52,670 nt of DNA from Bacillota bacterium (GTDB lineage Bacteria > Bacillota > Sulfobacillia > JACIYH01). The DNA lies in the NCBI GenBank assembly GCA_014360055.1, contig JACIYH010000011.1:1-52670 (forward strand), written 5' to 3'. Positions 39,629-49,136 of this stretch are shown here, piece after piece. Position 1 is the stretch's first letter, and each line of letters begins with the position of its first letter. Below the pieces are notes generated by a model. It saw only the letters and a list, made by a program, of their open reading frames with translations. It was not told the DNA's origin and searched no databases. The position numbers and the translations under genes are program-made.

Positions 39629-40486
39629 GTGCAACTTGACTGGAGCATGCTGAGCGCCGTGGGCCGCGTGGCCTCTCGCCTGGTGCTGGTGCTGGTACTG
39701 GCCCTGGTCGCGGTGAAGGTGGCCGACATAGTGGTGGCCAGGTTGTTTCGCCCGCGCCCGGGGACGAGGGTGTGGCAACTGGAGGAGAGTCGCTCCCGCA
39801 CCCTGGCTTCCCTCGTGCGCAGTGCGGTCCGCTATACGGTCACCATCTTCGCCGCCCTCATGGTCCTGGACCTGGTGGGAATCGATACCAAGTCCCTCCT
39901 TGGGGGCGTGGCCATCGCGGGGCTCGCCATCGGGTTTGGCGCCCAGAACCTGGTGCGCGATGTCATCAGCGGTTTCTTCATAATTTATGAGAGGCAGTAT
40001 GACGTGGGGGACTATATCAAGGCAGCCGGCGTGGCGGGTGTGGTGGAAGAGGTGGGCCTGCGTGTGACCAAACTGCGGGACTGGTCGGGTGAGGTACACG
40101 TCATCCCCAACGGGCAGATCGACATTACCACCAACCTGAGCCGGGCGGGGAGCAGGGCCCTGGTGGAGGTCAGTGTGGCTTACGAGGCCGACCTGCGCCG
40201 GGCCATCAGCGTCATGCAGGAAGCCTGCGACCGGGCCGCCCGTGAACTCCCCGCCATCACGGAGGGGCCCACGGTGCTGGGCGTCAAAGAACTGGGGGAC
40301 TCGGGGGTAAAGCTTCTGGTGTGGGCGCGTACCCAGCCGCTGGAACAGTGGGGGGTCGAGCGGGAACTCAGGCTGCGCCTGAAAGAGGCCCTGGACGCGG
40401 CCGGAATCGAGATCCCCTACCCCCGCGTGGTGGTCTACGACCGTTCCGACAGGGGGGCCGACGGTGATCAGATATCACGTGGGTGA
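39629..40486 (+). CDS. Mechanosensitive channel, MscS family (YkuT type)
   Basis: 285 residues. N-terminal helix (about 12-35), second helix (about 68-85), then the pore helix GGVAIAGLAIGFGAQNLVRD (TM3), and the cytoplasmic beta domain starting IIYERQYDVGDYIKAAGV with VHVIPNGQI, a family signature. Opens on hypo-osmotic shock. Overlaps the DUF951 start by 23 bases. Confidence 0.92.
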   Translation: MQLDWSMLSAVGRVASRLVLVLVLALVAVKVADIVVARLFRPRPGTRVWQLEESRSRTLASLVRSAVRYTVTIFAALMVLDLVGIDTKSLLGGVAIAGLAIGFGAQNLVRDVISGFFIIYERQYDVGDYIKAAGVAGVVEEVGLRVTKLRDWSGEVHVIPNGQIDITTNLSRAGSRALVEVSVAYEADLRRAISVMQEACDRAARELPAITEGPTVLGVKELGDSGVKLLVWARTQPLEQWGVERELRLRLKEALDAAGIEIPYPRVVVYDRSDRGADGDQISRG

Positions 40487-40673
40487 CGTGGTGCGGCTGC
40501 GCAAGGCCCACCCTTGCGGGAGTGATCGCTGGGAGATCACCCGCACGGGCATCGACTTCGGGCTGCGTTGCCTGGGGTGCGGTCGCTACGTGATGATCCC
40601 CAGGCGGCGGTTCGAGCGTTCGGTTAAAGAACTGCTGGGACCATCTCCCGGGGCCCAGGTCCCGGCGCCATAG
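40464..40673 (+). CDS. yyzM: DUF951 family protein (YyzM-like)
   Basis: 69 residues. YHVGDVVRLRKAHPCGSDRWE and DFGLRCLGCGRYVMIPRRRFERSVK are the DUF951 pattern with CLGC possibly binding metal. In B. subtilis yyzM precedes ychF (yyaF), as here. Function unknown. Confidence 0.9.
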   Translation: MIRYHVGDVVRLRKAHPCGSDRWEITRTGIDFGLRCLGCGRYVMIPRRRFERSVKELLGPSPGAQVPAP

Positions 40674-40685
40674 GGTGGGAAGGCC

Positions 40686-41762
40686 GTGGCTTACTCTTGC
40701 GGTCTGGTAGGACTGCCTAACGCGGGCAAGAGCACGCTCTTCCGTGCCCTCACGGGGGTCCCCGCCGAGGTGGGGAATTACCCCTTCACCACGGTCGCCC
40801 CTCAGCGCGGCCAGGTGCCCATAGAGGACGAGCGCCTGTCCGGTGTCGCCCGGGTGATGGGTTCGGCCCGCATCACCCCCGCCGTGGTGGAAGTGGTGGA
40901 CGTGGCCGGTCTGGTGGAAGGCGCCAGCCAGGGGCAGGGTTTGGGCAACCGCTTCCTGGCCCAGATCAGGGAGGTCGACGCCCTCTTCCACGTGGTGCGC
41001 TGTTTCGGGGATCCGGGCGTCGTGCATGTCACGGGAGAGGTCTCCCCGGCACGGGATGCCGAACTGGTCGATACCGAACTGATGCTCGGCGATCTGGAGA
41101 CCCTCGGTCGATACGAGACCAGGCTGTCCGCACTGGTCAAGACGGGCGAGCCCCGGTGGAAGGAGGAGGCCGGCCGGGCTCGCCTCCTGCGGGAATCCCT
41201 GGGGAAAGGGGTTCCCGCGCGCCTGGTGGCGGACGAGGGGGCGCGCACTCTGGCAGCCAGCCTGAACCTGCTCACCGTCAAGCCGGTGCTCTACGTGGCC
41301 AACGTGGGCGAGGGAGACGATATCCCGGCGGACCTGGCCCGATATGCCTCCCGCCAGCAGGCACCGGTGTATGCCTTCGCCGCCCGCCTGGAGGCGGAAC
41401 TGGGGGAGATGGACGCGGTCGAGCGGGCCGCCTTGCTGGAGGACCTGGGCTGGCCCGGTGACGCGCGCCAGGGGCTGGTGCGGGCGGGAGCCGAACTGTT
41501 GGGGCTGATCACCTTCTTCACGGCCAACGAAAACGAGTGCCGGGCCCGGGCCGTGCCGCGAGGGACTACGGCCGTGGAGGCTGCGGCGCGCGTCCACACC
41601 GACATGGCCAGGGGGTTCATCCGGGCGGAGGTGGTTCCCGCCGCGGATTTGCTGGCGGCGGGCTCCTGCCAGGCTGCACGGGAGCGCGGGCTGGTGCGTA
41701 CGGAGGGACGGGACTACCGGGTTCAGGACGGAGACGTCCTCCTGTTCCGCTTCCAGCGCTGA
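40686..41762 (+). CDS. ychF: Ribosome-binding ATPase YchF
   Basis: 358 residues. OBG-family P-loop [16 protein letters not shown] (about 9-24), [21 protein letters not shown] as G3/switch, and a C-terminal TGS domain ([29 protein letters not shown]). YchF uses ATP rather than GTP. GTG at 40686. Confidence 0.96.
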   Translation: MAYSCGLVGLPNAGKSTLFRALTGVPAEVGNYPFTTVAPQRGQVPIEDERLSGVARVMGSARITPAVVEVVDVAGLVEGASQGQGLGNRFLAQIREVDALFHVVRCFGDPGVVHVTGEVSPARDAELVDTELMLGDLETLGRYETRLSALVKTGEPRWKEEAGRARLLRESLGKGVPARLVADEGARTLAASLNLLTVKPVLYVANVGEGDDIPADLARYASRQQAPVYAFAARLEAELGEMDAVERAALLEDLGWPGDARQGLVRAGAELLGLITFFTANENECRARAVPRGTTAVEAAARVHTDMARGFIRAEVVPAADLLAAGSCQAARERGLVRTEGRDYRVQDGDVLLFRFQR

Positions 41763-41865
41763 AGGGAAGGGCCACAGGCGCGGCACCGTGATCCCCGCGC
41801 GCGGCCGGGCGCGCGCCGAACCGACTGGCCCTCAGCTCATCTGGGATCAAGCGGAGGTGAACCGG

Positions 41866-42069
41866 ATGGCGCAACTGGAGTGCAACCTGCGGCAGAACCG
41901 GGACGCATGCACGTGCACATATGAACCCTGCTCGCGCAAGGGGCGTTGCTGCGAGTGTATCTCCTACCACCGGGCTCACGGAGAACTCCCGGGCTGCCTG
42001 TTTCCTCCCCAGGCCGAGCGCACATACGATCGGTCGCTGCGCCGTTTCCTCCAGGCTCACGCGCGATGA
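41866..42069 (+). CDS. Small cysteine-rich DUF6485-like protein
   Basis: 67 residues from the ATG at 41866 ([15 protein letters not shown]), preceded by GGAGGTGA. The array CNL...[17 protein letters not shown] then [24 protein letters not shown] fits the DUF6485 family of likely metal-binding proteins. Seven cysteines in the first 40 residues suggest zinc or iron binding. Function unknown. Confidence 0.8.
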   Translation: MAQLECNLRQNRDACTCTYEPCSRKGRCCECISYHRAHGELPGCLFPPQAERTYDRSLRRFLQAHAR

Positions 42070-42234
42070 CCGGCCACGCAGCTGGCCTGCGGACTTCAGG
42101 GGGTTCCTCTTAACCCCGTGGCCGGTGGAATAGTTGCCCCCAGTTCGTGCCCCCCGGGCGGTGCGTCGGTTAGGCCCCAGGCTACCTGGCCGCCGCTGCA
42201 AGCCGGCGTGCGGCGTGTGGGGCGTGGCCTGAGG

Positions 42235-42264
42235 TTGCCAGGGGGTACAGGGCGGTGATATAAT
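42235..42264 (+). promoter_or_regulatory. Promoter of the rpsF operon
   Basis: -35 TTGCCA (42235-42240), 18-base spacer, -10 TATAAT (42259-42264). Transcription would begin near 42271, giving a 5' leader of about 215 nt before rpsF. Confidence 0.82.
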
Positions 42265-42270
42265 CAGGCG

Positions 42271-42485
42271 GACAGCGGGGCATTTGTCCGTCGTTGCCAG
42301 TGTCCCTGCGGCGGCTCCCGGGGGCAGGGCGGCTCCCGGGCAACTGGGCGCGGCCCCGCTGGCGGCCGCCGGGGTACCAGGCACAACCAGGCCCACGGTG
42401 GCCCGCGGGCCTTTTTCGTTGGGCCCGCGCTCCCTGCTCTACCCGCGCGGTGGGGCCGTAGGCCGAGGGGAGGAGGTGAGGGCCA
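42271..42485 (+). promoter_or_regulatory. Structured 5' leader of rpsF with candidate attenuator
   Basis: GTTGCC (42293-42298) can pair with GGCAAC (42339-42344); nested inside, CCCTGC (42304-42309) pairs with GCAGGG (42324-42329). The 13-mer GGCGGCTCCCGGG occurs at 42310-42322 and again at 42328-42340, so alternative pairings are possible. An intrinsic-terminator-like hairpin follows. I did not recognise the published S6:S18 leader motif; regulation by S6/S18 or attenuation is inference. Confidence 0.6.
42389..42416 (+). terminator. Intrinsic terminator-like hairpin in the rpsF leader
   Basis: AGGCCC...GGGCCT stem (42389-42412) followed by a T tract (CTTTTTC). It lies 70 bases before rpsF and downstream of a strong promoter, so it would stop the transcript unless overridden. 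Confidence 0.7.
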
Positions 42486-42779
42486 TTGACGCACCCCTAC
42501 GAAGTCATGTTCATCCTCCGGCCCGACCTGGACGAGGAAGCCACGACGGCGGCCATCGACAAGATCGCCGGCGTGATCACCGGTCAGGGCGGCAAGGTGG
42601 AGAAGGTGGACAGGTGGGGGAAGCGGAAGCTGGCGTACGAGATCAGGGGCTACCAGGATGGCTTCTACTCGGTGGTGGAGTTTGAGGGCACCCCCAGCGT
42701 AGCCGAAGAACTGGACCGCGTCCTCAAGATCTCCGATGAGGTCATCCGGAGTCTGATCGTGCGGCGGGACGAGCCATGA
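42486..42779 (+). CDS. rpsF: 30S ribosomal protein S6
   Basis: 97 residues. [20 protein letters not shown] then [20 protein letters not shown] are standard S6. Start is TTG at 42486 with GGGGAGGAGGTGAGG upstream. First gene of rpsF-ssb-rpsR-(DUF2232)-rplI-dnaB. Confidence 0.96.
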   Translation: MTHPYEVMFILRPDLDEEATTAAIDKIAGVITGQGGKVEKVDRWGKRKLAYEIRGYQDGFYSVVEFEGTPSVAEELDRVLKISDEVIRSLIVRRDEP

Positions 42780-42798
42780 CCAGAAGGGGGCTGGTGGC

Positions 42799-43221
42799 AT
42801 GCTCAACCGCGTCATCCTCATCGGACGGCTGACGCGAGACCCGGAACTGCGTATCCTCCCCAGCGGGATACCGGTTGCTACCTTCACGCTGGCGGTGGAT
42901 CGCCCGTTCACCAACCAGCAGGGTGAGCGGGAGACGGACTTCATCGATATCGTGGTGTGGCGCAAGCAGGCAGAGCTCGTCTCCAACCACCTGAGCAAGG
43001 GACGCCTGGCGGCGGTGGAGGGGCGCCTGCAGGTGCGCACGTACGAGACCCAGGAAGGGCAAAAGCGCAAGGTGGCGGAAGTGGTCGCCGATGCGGTAAG
43101 GTTCCTGGACCGGCCACGGGAACCCCTGCCCGAACCGCCACCACTGGGGCCGGAGGTCACAGTTGAAGCGGAGGGATCACCGTTTGGCCAGGAGGGACAA
43201 GGGTCGCAAGCGGAAGCGTAA
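42799..43221 (+). CDS. ssb: Single-stranded DNA-binding protein
   Basis: 140 residues. OB fold: [74 protein letters not shown]. The C-terminus ([16 protein letters not shown]) lacks the conserved acidic DDDIPF-type tip that most SSBs use to dock repair proteins. The last 59 bases overlap rpsR in another frame, so the tail is dictated partly by S18 coding. Located between rpsF and rpsR as usual. Confidence 0.95.
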   Translation: MLNRVILIGRLTRDPELRILPSGIPVATFTLAVDRPFTNQQGERETDFIDIVVWRKQAELVSNHLSKGRLAAVEGRLQVRTYETQEGQKRKVAEVVADAVRFLDRPREPLPEPPPLGPEVTVEAEGSPFGQEGQGSQAEA

Positions 43222-43417
43222 GGTCTGCGCCTTTTGCGTGGACAAGATCGAGCGGGTCGATTATAAGGACGTGTCCCGTCTGCGCCGTTACCTGACGGAG
43301 CGGGGAAAGATCGTTCCCAAGCGCATATCGGGGAACTGTGCCCGCCACCAGCGCCAGTTGACCGTGGCCATCAAGCGGGCACGGAATGTCGCCCTGCTAC
43401 CGTTTACGGCCGAGTGA
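43163..43417 (+). CDS. rpsR: 30S ribosomal protein S18
   Basis: 84 residues from a TTG at 43163 after [21 protein letters not shown] with CxxC and [25 protein letters not shown] are conserved S18; the cysteines make it the zinc-type (C+) form. Overlaps the 3' end of ssb. Confidence 0.95.
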   Translation: MKRRDHRLARRDKGRKRKRKVCAFCVDKIERVDYKDVSRLRRYLTERGKIVPKRISGNCARHQRQLTVAIKRARNVALLPFTAE

Positions 43418-43502
43418 CCGCGGTGGTGCCCGGGCCCGCGGGAAGCCTGGCCACTCTGGCTCCCCGCGGTGCCCGGGTTTCGCGGTGACGCCTGGGGAAG
43501 GG

Positions 43503-44468
43503 ATGGCATTGCGAGAGGCAGGGTTGCGCGGACTGGCCGGCGGGGCCTTGATGGCCGCTCTGTGCGTGGTACTGGGCCTCTCTGCGTACTACATACCGGT
43601 GCTGGGCGTAGCGGCCCTGTTCGTAGGTCCGGTGCCCATCGTGGTGGCGTGCCTGCGCCACGGCCCTCGGGTTGCGGTGCTGGCGGCCGTGGTGGCAGGC
43701 GTCCTGCTAGGGGTGTTTCTGGGTGCCCTGCAGGGGCTGGTGATGGGCTTCGCCTTCGGGACCATGGGCCTGGCCCTGGGCCTTGCCTTCTCCCGGGGGG
43801 CGTCAGCCTCGGCCACGGTGCTGTGGGCGGCGCTGGCCTCTGCGGGGGCTACGGCGCTGTCCGTGGGGCTCAGCGTTCTGTTTCTGGGGCTTTCCCTCGC
43901 CCAGATGGTCGAGCAGATGTTCGAGGCCTATGAGGCTGCCGGTGAACTGTGGGGCCGCCTGGGTGCTCCGGGGTTGGCCGAGCAGACCCGTGCCATGCTG
44001 GCCATGATCAAGCAGGCCTTCGCCCTGGTGTGGCCGGCGGCGTTCGCGGGGGCGTTTTGCGTACTCGCTGCGGTCAACTGGGCGGCGGCGCGGGCCGTCG
44101 TCCGTCGCCTCGGGTACCGGGTGCCCGATCCCGCCCCCTTCGTGGAGTGGAGGTTCCCGCGCTGGGTGGCCATCCCCTTCCTGCTGGGGTGGGCGGCTAT
44201 GGTTCTGCAACCTTACCACCGAATGCACTGGTTGTCCGTCCTGGGCACCAACCTGACCATGCTGCTGTCCATGGCCATGCTGGTGCAGGGGGCGGCGGTG
44301 GCCTTCGCCTTTCTGCGCCGCTGGTTGGGGGGCAGCGCCGGCTTCATCCTGGTGCTTATCATGCTGGTGCAACCGGTCGTCACCTGGACGTTGGTCATGT
44401 GGCTGGGGGTGTTCGATCTCCTTTTTGATTACCGGCGCTTCGCCAATCCAGCCCCCCGGAGGGAGTGA
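43503..44468 (+). CDS. yybS: YybS-like DUF2232 membrane protein
   Basis: About 321 residues from the ATG at 43503 after GGGGAAGGG; an in-frame TTG at 43509 is also possible. Eight or so hydrophobic helices are visible (about 8-30, 35-50, 60-95, 95-125, 170-195, 220-240, 250-290, 290-315). The ribosomal rpsR-yybS-...-rplI-dnaB order matches B. subtilis DUF2232. It resembles ECF-transporter S components in fold, but the role is unknown. Confidence 0.86.
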   Translation: MALREAGLRGLAGGALMAALCVVLGLSAYYIPVLGVAALFVGPVPIVVACLRHGPRVAVLAAVVAGVLLGVFLGALQGLVMGFAFGTMGLALGLAFSRGASASATVLWAALASAGATALSVGLSVLFLGLSLAQMVEQMFEAYEAAGELWGRLGAPGLAEQTRAMLAMIKQAFALVWPAAFAGAFCVLAAVNWAAARAVVRRLGYRVPDPAPFVEWRFPRWVAIPFLLGWAAMVLQPYHRMHWLSVLGTNLTMLLSMAMLVQGAAVAFAFLRRWLGGSAGFILVLIMLVQPVVTWTLVMWLGVFDLLFDYRRFANPAPRRE

Positions 44469-44473
44469 GCTGG

Positions 44474-44920
44474 GTGAAGGTCATCCTGGATGCCGATGTC
44501 CCCGGGCTGGGAAAGCGCGGCGACGTGGTCGAGGTCTCGGAGGGGTATGCCCGCAATTACCTCCTCCCCCGGCGGCTGGCGAGGGAGGCCTCGGCGGGGG
44601 CGCTGCGCGCGGTGCGCCACCTCGCCGAGGAAAAGCAGAGGAAGGCCGACCGGGAACGGGAACAGGCGCGCCGGCAGGCCGAGCGTCTCGAGGGCAGGCT
44701 GGTGACGGTCAGGGCGAAGGCGGGAGAGGCTGGCAGGCTGTTCGGCTCGGTTACCGGCCGGGACGTGGCGGAGTCCATAGAGGCCCAGTTCGGCTTTGCC
44801 ATTGACCGGCGGCGCGTGCTGCTGGAGGAGCCCATCAAGGCGGTGGGTACCTATCCCGTGCGCATTCGCCTGCATCCGGGCATCGATGCCACCATCCAGG
44901 TGCGGGTGATTCCTGAATAG
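44474..44920 (+). CDS. rplI: 50S ribosomal protein L9
   Basis: 148 residues from a GTG at 44474 (MKVILDADVPGLGKRGDVV), with GGAGGGAG upstream; an earlier GTG at 44465 overlaps the DUF2232 stop. N-terminal motif VVEVSEGYARNYLLPRRLA, then a coiled helix, then the C-terminal domain (RLFGSVTGRDVAESIEAQ). Normal length. Confidence 0.95.
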   Translation: MKVILDADVPGLGKRGDVVEVSEGYARNYLLPRRLAREASAGALRAVRHLAEEKQRKADREREQARRQAERLEGRLVTVRAKAGEAGRLFGSVTGRDVAESIEAQFGFAIDRRRVLLEEPIKAVGTYPVRIRLHPGIDATIQVRVIPE

Positions 44921-44930
44921 GAGGGGCACC

Positions 44931-46250
44931 ATGGCGAGCATCGAAAAGCTGCCTCCCCAGAGCGTGGAGGCGGAGCAATCCGTCTTGGGTGCCATGTTGC
45001 TGGAGAAGGAGGCCATCGTCAAGGCGGCGGAGGTCGTCCGCCCGGAGGACTTCTACCGGGAGGCCCACCGCATCATATACGGTGCCATCCTGGCCCTCTA
45101 CGAGAGGGGTGAGGCGGTCGATCTGGTGACGCTGTGCGAAGAGCTGCGCCGCCAGGGTTCACTCGAAGAGGTCGGGGGAGCGTCCTACCTCACCACTCTG
45201 GCCAACCTGGTGCCCACCACCGCCAACGTGGAATACTACGCGCGCATAGTCGAGGAGAAATCCCTGCTACGGCAGCTGATCCGCACCTGCACCGAGGTGG
45301 TGTCCCGCTGCTACGAGGCTCAGGAGGAGGTAAACCGCCTCCTGGACGACGCCGAGCGGCGCATCACCGAACTCTCCCTGCGCCGCAGCTCCCAGGGATT
45401 CGTCCGCCTGAAGGACGTCCTCATGACCACGCTGGACCGGCTCATGCAAATGGTGGAAAGCGGCCAGGGGACCGGCATCCCGTCGGGGTACCCGGACATT
45501 GACCGATTCACGGCGGGGCTGCAGCCCTCGGACCTCCTCATCATTGCGGCCCGGCCTTCGGTGGGGAAGACCACCTTCGCCCTCAACCTGGCCCGCCAGG
45601 TGGCGGTGCGGCAGAAGCTACCCGTCGCCATCTTCAGCCTGGAGATGTCCCGGGAGCAGGTGGCCATGCGACTCCTCTCCTCCGAGGCAGGGGTGGAACA
45701 ACAGAAGATCAGGCGGGGGGAACTGGAAGAACAGGAGTGGCAGGCCCTCTCCCGCGGGCTGGCGCGCCTGGGCCCCGCCCCCATCTTCATCGATGACACC
45801 TCCTCGATCTCGATCCTGGAGTTGCGCACCAAGACCAGGCGCCTGTGCACTGAGGTAGGGGCGGGTGTGGTGATCGTGGATTACCTGCAACTCCTCCGCA
45901 CTACGGGCAGGATGGAGAACCGGCAGCAGGAGATCTCCGAGATCTCGCGCAGCCTGAAGGCTCTGGCCCGGGAGTTGCGCATCCCGGTGGTGGCGCTCTC
46001 GCAGTTAAGCCGGGCGGTGGAGCAGCGCCAGGATCGCCGTCCCGTGCTATCGGACCTGCGTGAATCCGGTGCCCTGGAGCAGGACGCCGATGTGGTGATG
46101 TTCCTCTACACCAACGCCGAGATGGAGAGGGAAAACCAGATCGAGGTGATCATCGCCAAACAGCGCCACGGGCCCACCGGTTCGGTGAGGATGTACTTTG
46201 ACCGGCACACGGGGCTGTTCATGGGCCTGGACACCAAACACGTTCTTTAG
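44931..46250 (+). CDS. dnaB: Replicative DNA helicase DnaB
   Basis: 439 residues, hexameric 5'-3' helicase (called DnaC in B. subtilis). N-terminal domain: LPPQSVEAEQSVLGAMLLE; RecA-like domain: IIAARPSVGKTTFALNLAR (Walker A, about 205-223), FSLEMSREQVAMRLL and VVIVDYLQLL (Walker B). No intein is present in this copy, although DnaB often carries one. ATG at 44931 after AGGAGGGGCACC. Follows rplI directly, as in Bacillus. No DnaI/DnaD-type loader is seen in the window; a DUF721/DciA-like gene lies near recF. Confidence 0.97.
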   Translation: MASIEKLPPQSVEAEQSVLGAMLLEKEAIVKAAEVVRPEDFYREAHRIIYGAILALYERGEAVDLVTLCEELRRQGSLEEVGGASYLTTLANLVPTTANVEYYARIVEEKSLLRQLIRTCTEVVSRCYEAQEEVNRLLDDAERRITELSLRRSSQGFVRLKDVLMTTLDRLMQMVESGQGTGIPSGYPDIDRFTAGLQPSDLLIIAARPSVGKTTFALNLARQVAVRQKLPVAIFSLEMSREQVAMRLLSSEAGVEQQKIRRGELEEQEWQALSRGLARLGPAPIFIDDTSSISILELRTKTRRLCTEVGAGVVIVDYLQLLRTTGRMENRQQEISEISRSLKALARELRIPVVALSQLSRAVEQRQDRRPVLSDLRESGALEQDADVVMFLYTNAEMERENQIEVIIAKQRHGPTGSVRMYFDRHTGLFMGLDTKHVL

Positions 46251-46292
46251 GCCGGTCGAGCGCGGCTCGGCCGCGTGGGGGAGGGGTGAGGG

Positions 46293-47714
46293 TTGTACGA
46301 CGTGGTCATCGTGGGAGCAGGGCCGGCCGGGATCTTCGCGGCTCTCGAACTGGCGGAGAGGGCACCGGGCCTGCGGGTGCTCATGCTGGAAAAGGGGCCG
46401 GAACTCGAGCGCCGTGTGTGCCCCATGCAGGAGCGCCGGGTGACGTGCAACCGCTGTGACCCCTGCTCCGTGGTCTCGGGCTGGGGCGGCGCGGGCGCCT
46501 TCAGCGACGGCAAGCTCACCCTCACCGCCGATTTCGGTGGCCACCTGGACCGCTACATCGGGCGCCCGCAGACGGAAGAACTCATCGAATACGTGGATGA
46601 GATCTACCTGCGGTTCGGCGCTACGCCGGTGTCTTACGGCACCGATCCGGAGACGGTGCGGCGCATCACCCGGCAGGCCGCCACCGCCGGGTTGAGTTTC
46701 ATCCCCGCCAAGATCAGACACCTGGGGACCGACAACTGCCCCCGCATCCTGGCGCGCATGCGCGAGCATCTGGAGGGGCGCGTGGAGGTCCGCACCCGGA
46801 CCCTGGCTGCCGGGGTGGCGGTCCGGGACGGTCGCGTCGGGGGCGTGAGGCTGTCGGGCGGAGAAGAAGTACGGGCCCGCGCAGTCATCCTGGCACCCGG
46901 TCGGGAGGGAGCGGCCTGGATGGCGGCGCAGGCGGCCGAACTGGGCCTGAAGCTGGCCGCCAACCCGGTAGACATCGGGGTGCGCGTAGAGGTTCCCGCG
47001 GTGGTCATGGAGCCCCTCACCGAGGGCGTGTACGAATCGAAGCTGGTGTATTACACGGGGTCCTTCGACGACCAGGTGCGCACCTTCTGCGTGTGCCCCT
47101 ATGGCGAAGTGGTAATGGAGAACAACGGCGGCCTGATCACGGTCAACGGCCACAGCTACCACGCCCGCCGCACCGAGTACACCAACTTCGCCCTCCTCGT
47201 CTCCAAGAGCTTCACCGAGCCCTTCCACGAGCCCATCACGTACGGGCGGTACATCGCTTCGCTGGCCAACCTGCTGGGGGGGACGGTGCTGGTGCAGCGG
47301 CTGGGCGACCTCCTCTCGGGGCGGCGGTCCACGGACAGCCGCCTGGCCAAGGGCATGGTGCGGCCAACCCTACCTGAGGCCACGCCCGGCGACCTCAGCC
47401 TGGTCTTGCCATACCGGCACCTGATCGATATCCTTGAAATGCTCGAGGCGCTTGACAAGGTCGCGCCAGGCGTTCACTCGCGGCACACGCTGCTGTACGG
47501 CGTAGAGGTGAAGTTCTACTCCTCGCGGGTGGAGGTAGACGGCAACCTGCAGACGCGGGTGCAGGGGCTGTTCGTGGCGGGGGACGGAGCCGGGATCACG
47601 CGCGGGCTTGCGCAGGCCTCGGCGTCGGGCGTGTACGTGGCGCGGGCCGTGGCCCGCCAGCTGCAAGGGGAAGGGGGCGAGGGGGAAATCCCCGCAGGGG
47701 AAACCCCCGCATGA
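46293..47714 (+). CDS. FAD-dependent dehydrogenase (COG2509-like)
   Basis: 473 residues. Rossmann FAD motif VVIVGAGPAGIFAALELAE at the N-terminus; CDPCSVVSGWGGAGAFSDGK and the later GLFVAGDGAGITRGLAQASASG give the C-terminal FAD site. It belongs to the uncharacterised FAD-dependent dehydrogenase group often found near purA in Bacillota. TTG start at 46293. The substrate is unknown. The stop is directly followed by purA. Confidence 0.88.
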   Translation: MYDVVIVGAGPAGIFAALELAERAPGLRVLMLEKGPELERRVCPMQERRVTCNRCDPCSVVSGWGGAGAFSDGKLTLTADFGGHLDRYIGRPQTEELIEYVDEIYLRFGATPVSYGTDPETVRRITRQAATAGLSFIPAKIRHLGTDNCPRILARMREHLEGRVEVRTRTLAAGVAVRDGRVGGVRLSGGEEVRARAVILAPGREGAAWMAAQAAELGLKLAANPVDIGVRVEVPAVVMEPLTEGVYESKLVYYTGSFDDQVRTFCVCPYGEVVMENNGGLITVNGHSYHARRTEYTNFALLVSKSFTEPFHEPITYGRYIASLANLLGGTVLVQRLGDLLSGRRSTDSRLAKGMVRPTLPEATPGDLSLVLPYRHLIDILEMLEALDKVAPGVHSRHTLLYGVEVKFYSSRVEVDGNLQTRVQGLFVAGDGAGITRGLAQASASGVYVARAVARQLQGEGGEGEIPAGETPA

Positions 47715-49019
47715 ATGCCGGCGGTCGTCGTGGTGGGTACGCAGTGGGGAGACGAGGGGAAGGGTAAGGTCACCGACTACCTGGCCCGGGAGGCCGACGT
47801 CGTGGTCAGGTACCAGGGGGGTCCCAATGCCGGGCACACCGTGGTGGTGGACGGCGAAGAGTTCCGCCTGCACCTGGTGCCCTCGGGAATCCTGTATCCC
47901 GGGAAGCTGTGCGTGGTGGGCAACGGGGTGGTGGTGGACCCCGAGGTATTGGTGGGGGAGATCGAGTACCTACAGAGCCGCGGGCGGGATGTGAGCGGGC
48001 TGCGGGTGAGCGCGCGCGCCCACCTGGTGATGCCTTACCACCGCATCCTGGATGCCCTCCAGGAACAGGCACTGGGCGAGCGCAGGATCGGCACCACCCT
48101 GCGAGGGGTGGGACCGGCCTACATGGACAAGGCGGCCCGCGTCGGCCTGCGGGTCGGTGACCTTCTCGAACCGGCTTCCTTCCGTACCCGGCTCGAGCAC
48201 AACCTGGCCGACAAGAACCGCTTCCTTCAGCACGTTTACGGAGCCGAACCCCTCCGGCTGGAGGACGTGCTGGAATCTTACCTCGCCTGGGGGGAGAAGC
48301 TGAGGGTGTTCGTGGCGGAGACCTCCCCCCTCATCAACCGGGCCATCGCGGCCGGCCAGAAGGTGCTGTTCGAGGGCGCCCAGGGCACTCTGCTGGACCT
48401 GGACCACGGCACTTACCCCTACGTCACCTCCAGCCATCCTGTGGCGGGGGGAGCCTGCATCGGGGCAGGAGTAGGTCCCACGCGCATCGACCGTGTCATC
48501 GGGGTGGTGAAGGCCTACACGTCCCGGGTGGGTGACGGTCCCTTCCCCACCGAATTGCATGGGGAGGAGGGCGACCTGGTCCGCGAACGCGGCCACGAGT
48601 ACGGTACCACCACCGGGCGACCGCGGCGGGTGGGGTGGCTGGACGCGGTTATGGTGCGCTACGCTGCCCTGCTGAGCGGGCTGGATGGTATCGCCATCAC
48701 CCGGCTGGACGTGCTGGCCGGCCTGCCGCGGGTGAAGGTGGCGGTGGCCTACCGTTACCGGGGCGGGGAAATCGAAGACTTCCCCTCCAGCCTCTCCGTG
48801 CTCCAGGAGTGCGAGCCCGTCTACGAGGAGTTGCCCGGCTGGCCGGAGCCGCCGGAGACACCCGGGTCGCTGGCCGACCTGCACCCGCATGCCCGCCGCT
48901 ACGTGGAGTTCGTGCAAGAGGCGACGGGCCTTCCCGTGGTGCTCATCTCCATCGGGAGGGAGCGCGGCCAGACCATCAGCCTGGCCCCGGTTTTCGAGCC
49001 CCGCCCGCCCGCACGGTGA
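47715..49019 (+). CDS. purA: Adenylosuccinate synthetase
   Basis: 434 residues. Catalyses IMP + Asp + GTP to adenylosuccinate. GTQWGDEGKGKVTDYLAREAD holds the P-loop-like motif; GGPNAGHTVVVDG holds the catalytic His; FEGAQGTLLDLDHGTYPYVTSS and GIAITRLDVLAGLPRVKVAV are conserved. The ATG at 47715 directly follows the upstream stop. Confidence 0.97.
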   Translation: MPAVVVVGTQWGDEGKGKVTDYLAREADVVVRYQGGPNAGHTVVVDGEEFRLHLVPSGILYPGKLCVVGNGVVVDPEVLVGEIEYLQSRGRDVSGLRVSARAHLVMPYHRILDALQEQALGERRIGTTLRGVGPAYMDKAARVGLRVGDLLEPASFRTRLEHNLADKNRFLQHVYGAEPLRLEDVLESYLAWGEKLRVFVAETSPLINRAIAAGQKVLFEGAQGTLLDLDHGTYPYVTSSHPVAGGACIGAGVGPTRIDRVIGVVKAYTSRVGDGPFPTELHGEEGDLVRERGHEYGTTTGRPRRVGWLDAVMVRYAALLSGLDGIAITRLDVLAGLPRVKVAVAYRYRGGEIEDFPSSLSVLQECEPVYEELPGWPEPPETPGSLADLHPHARRYVEFVQEATGLPVVLISIGRERGQTISLAPVFEPRPPAR

Positions 49020-49136
49020 ATGGGCCGGCCTGATCGACACAATAGGGGCTGGTGGGGGAGCGACAAAGCAGTGGGCAGTCCCCGACTCCAGCCGCCCGCG
49101 GTGCGGGGATTGCCAGGGAAGGAGCAGGCTGCGGCA

